Shown in pieces: positions 62,419 through 64,000 of a stretch of 64,000 bases of DNA. This stretch comes from Mansonella perstans (taxonomy: Eukaryota > Nematoda > Chromadorea > Rhabditida > Onchocercidae). Location of the stretch: contig JBAMDO010000564.1 in assembly GCA_037074765.1 (NCBI GenBank), forward strand, positions 496,001 to 560,000, written 5' to 3'. Each line of letters begins with the position of its first letter. The first letter of the stretch is position 1. A program made the position numbers and the translations under genes. Under the pieces are notes generated by a model. The model made no database searches. It saw nothing but the letters and a program-made list of their open reading frames with translations, and was not told the DNA's origin.

Positions 62419-64000
62419 ATGGATGATGATGATTCTGGTTTCAGCGGAATTGTCAAAATTTCAAATGTCAGCGATTTTATTGCTCCTTCACAGGTTTGCT
62501 CGATTTTTGTTTAAATTCTTATTTAGATTTTCATTACTAAAATAGATTACTACCAAACGTTAGATTATTAATTACTTAGAGAAAAATTTGTGGAAACTAG
62601 CTGTTGGGATATCATTTTAGGCATGCATCTTGCCACTTCAATCGCAAGAATCAAATATGGAAGTTCAAATTCGAGTTAGGAATCGAGCAAAAAAGACTGA
62701 TAATAATGCAACAAAAAAAGTAGCGGTTACATTAAATGATTGTCTGGCATGCAGTGGCTGTATTACAAGTGCAGAAACAATACTTGTTAAAGTTAGTGAT
62801 TACCTTGAAATCTTATTGATCTCTTTAAACTCATCCGATTAATAAACCACTTTTTTATCTTTTATGCTTCTGCAAAATTTATTTCTTTACAAAATTTTCA
62901 TAAAATAATTTTCCAGAGCTTGCAGGGTAACTCAGGTTGCTTTTTTAAGGAAAAAATATATATTGGTAGTGTTTTCTTTTTAACGATATAATCTAGGATA
63001 ATATTAGGCATTGAAAGTAGAACGCAAATGTGAAAAAGATTTTTTCGTTTTTGCACGGGTTTTTTCATTGCTATATATAGTTTATTTTTAATGTTGGATT
63101 CTGGGCGTTTTTATTGTTTCATAATTTAGGAACAGTCGAAATCGAAATTTTTGGAGGGTCTGGCAAATGCAGAAGTAAGCATAATGACCGTTTCGCCTCA
63201 ATCAATAGCATCCATTGCTTATAAACGTGGTTGTCAGCTGTCAGAAGCAGCGAGACTTATTGCCAGAACTTCCAAGAATATGGGGGTAAAATATGTCCTT
63301 GATTCGAGCTTTGGAAGGCTGTTAACTTTATCACTTTCTTACGATGAATTTAAGGAAGCGCAGTTGCAGCGACCAATTTTTACGGGTGTTTGTCCAGGTT
63401 TCGGTAAGTTTTTTTTTTTAATCTTATCGTTTAATGCTGCACTATAATATTTCATTCACTACAACAGAATGTTTAAAAATTGATTTTATGGGATTTTTCT
63501 AAGATAATTCTTAGAAAAAGCAGCATTCTATTTTCTTTATTGTGACGTGTTTATTTAATTTTTCAGTGTGCTATGCTGAGAAAACTCATGGAACATTACT
63601 TATCCCTCATATTAGTCGTGTGCGATCGCCACAAGCCATGATGGGCGCACTTGTGAAAGATTATCTAGCAAGGTATATGCTCGAGAAATTTCCCGACATC
63701 ATCCTGTTTTCTTATCTCGTGTCTTTCTTATGTCACGTTTTGATAAAAGTTGCACGCTTATCTTTAGTAATCGCTTTTTTTGCGTAAAGTTGACTGTGCT
63801 TAAGTGTAGGTTAATAATTATCCTATTTTCGAGTTAAATGCTAGTGTTGATTTCGAGTTATTTTTAACTCGTATGGATCTCTTTTTTTGAAAATCTATCA
63901 ATATTCAGTTGCAAGTTTTGAGAGCTAATAAATAAAAAATTTCTTCTTTGTTTCATTTCAACTTTTTTTTTTATAATAAGTTTTGATTTTCAGGAAGTTT
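62419..64000 (+). CDS. oxy-4: CIAO3 / NAR1 cytosolic Fe-S assembly protein, 3'-truncated by window edge
   Basis: Exons 62419-62493, 62621-62791, 63130-63403, 63567-63672 and 63994 to the edge join in phase, giving about the first 210 residues of a protein that is usually near 480. It starts [20 protein letters not shown]. The N-terminal ferredoxin-like cluster ligands are visible: Cys27 (SQACIL) and Cys66, Cys69 and Cys72 in [17 protein letters not shown] second-cluster ligand lies in [13 protein letters not shown] (Cys170 and Cys175), followed by [20 protein letters not shown]. Family knowledge: this iron-only-hydrogenase-like protein bridges the early and late steps of the CIA pathway, and the C. 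elegans homologue is OXY-4. Human has Trp where this protein has Phe in CPG(W/F). The ATG was chosen because the family motif starts about ten residues later and a splice acceptor ends two bases upstream. Confidence 0.95.

Overview
The window is AT-rich nuclear DNA from a multicellular eukaryote, most likely a nematode and perhaps a filarial or other spirurid worm. The evidence is intron-rich genes with GT..AG introns of about 60 bp to several kb, 3' splice sites of the worm type (ttttcag, tttttag) and splice acceptors only 0-21 bases upstream of start codons, as expected for spliced-leader trans-splicing. I see no bacterial operon, phage, transposase, CRISPR array, rRNA or convincing tRNA. 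Most long open frames are chance openings or fragments of real exons, so genes were rebuilt exon by exon, requiring splice phases to agree along the whole chain.

Layout. (1) About 1-11,550, plus strand: the 3' part of a gene I do not recognise, with 17 phase-consistent exons encoding at least 689 residues of charged, Ser/His/Arg/Tyr-rich, low-complexity protein with short helical stretches; its start lies left of the window. (2) 11,548-13,615: convergent intergenic. (3) 13,616-23,482, minus: a complete mig-10 / lamellipodin / RIAM gene (12 exons, 875 aa: LGEL helix, RA domain, PH domain, one FPPPP Ena/VASP ligand, proline-rich tail). Phase-compatible exons at 31,972-32,209 and perhaps 47,088-47,152 suggest a longer isoform, so most of 23.5-47 kb is probably mig-10 intron and upstream DNA. 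(4) 50,433-58,119, minus: a gamma-tubulin complex protein, best match GCP3 (20 exons, 800 aa). (5) 58,593-59,813, minus: PHF5A (3 exons, 111 aa). (6) 60,634-61,918, plus: TRAPPC2L (5 exons, 135 aa). (7) 62,419 to the right edge, plus: the N-terminal part of the cytosolic iron-sulfur assembly protein CIAO3/NAR1 (oxy-4).

The genes do not form one pathway. PHF5A is a spliceosome SF3b subunit, GCP3 nucleates microtubules, TRAPPC2L acts in vesicle tethering, CIAO3 matures cytosolic Fe-S proteins and MIG-10 drives actin-based protrusion and guidance. PHF5A-GCP3 and TRAPPC2L-CIAO3 are close, same-strand pairs flanking a divergent intergenic region that carries a 29-bp minisatellite. Both downstream genes have a splice-like acceptor just before their ATG, so each pair could be a worm operon; this is inference.

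Nothing I can read amounts to a wholly new system. The most useful leads are the long-range alternative 5' exons of mig-10, two perfect hairpins in GCP3 (one just after its stop codon), the minisatellite, an alternative terminal exon and an interrupted 5' exon in the unknown gene, and a 24-nt microexon in GCP3.
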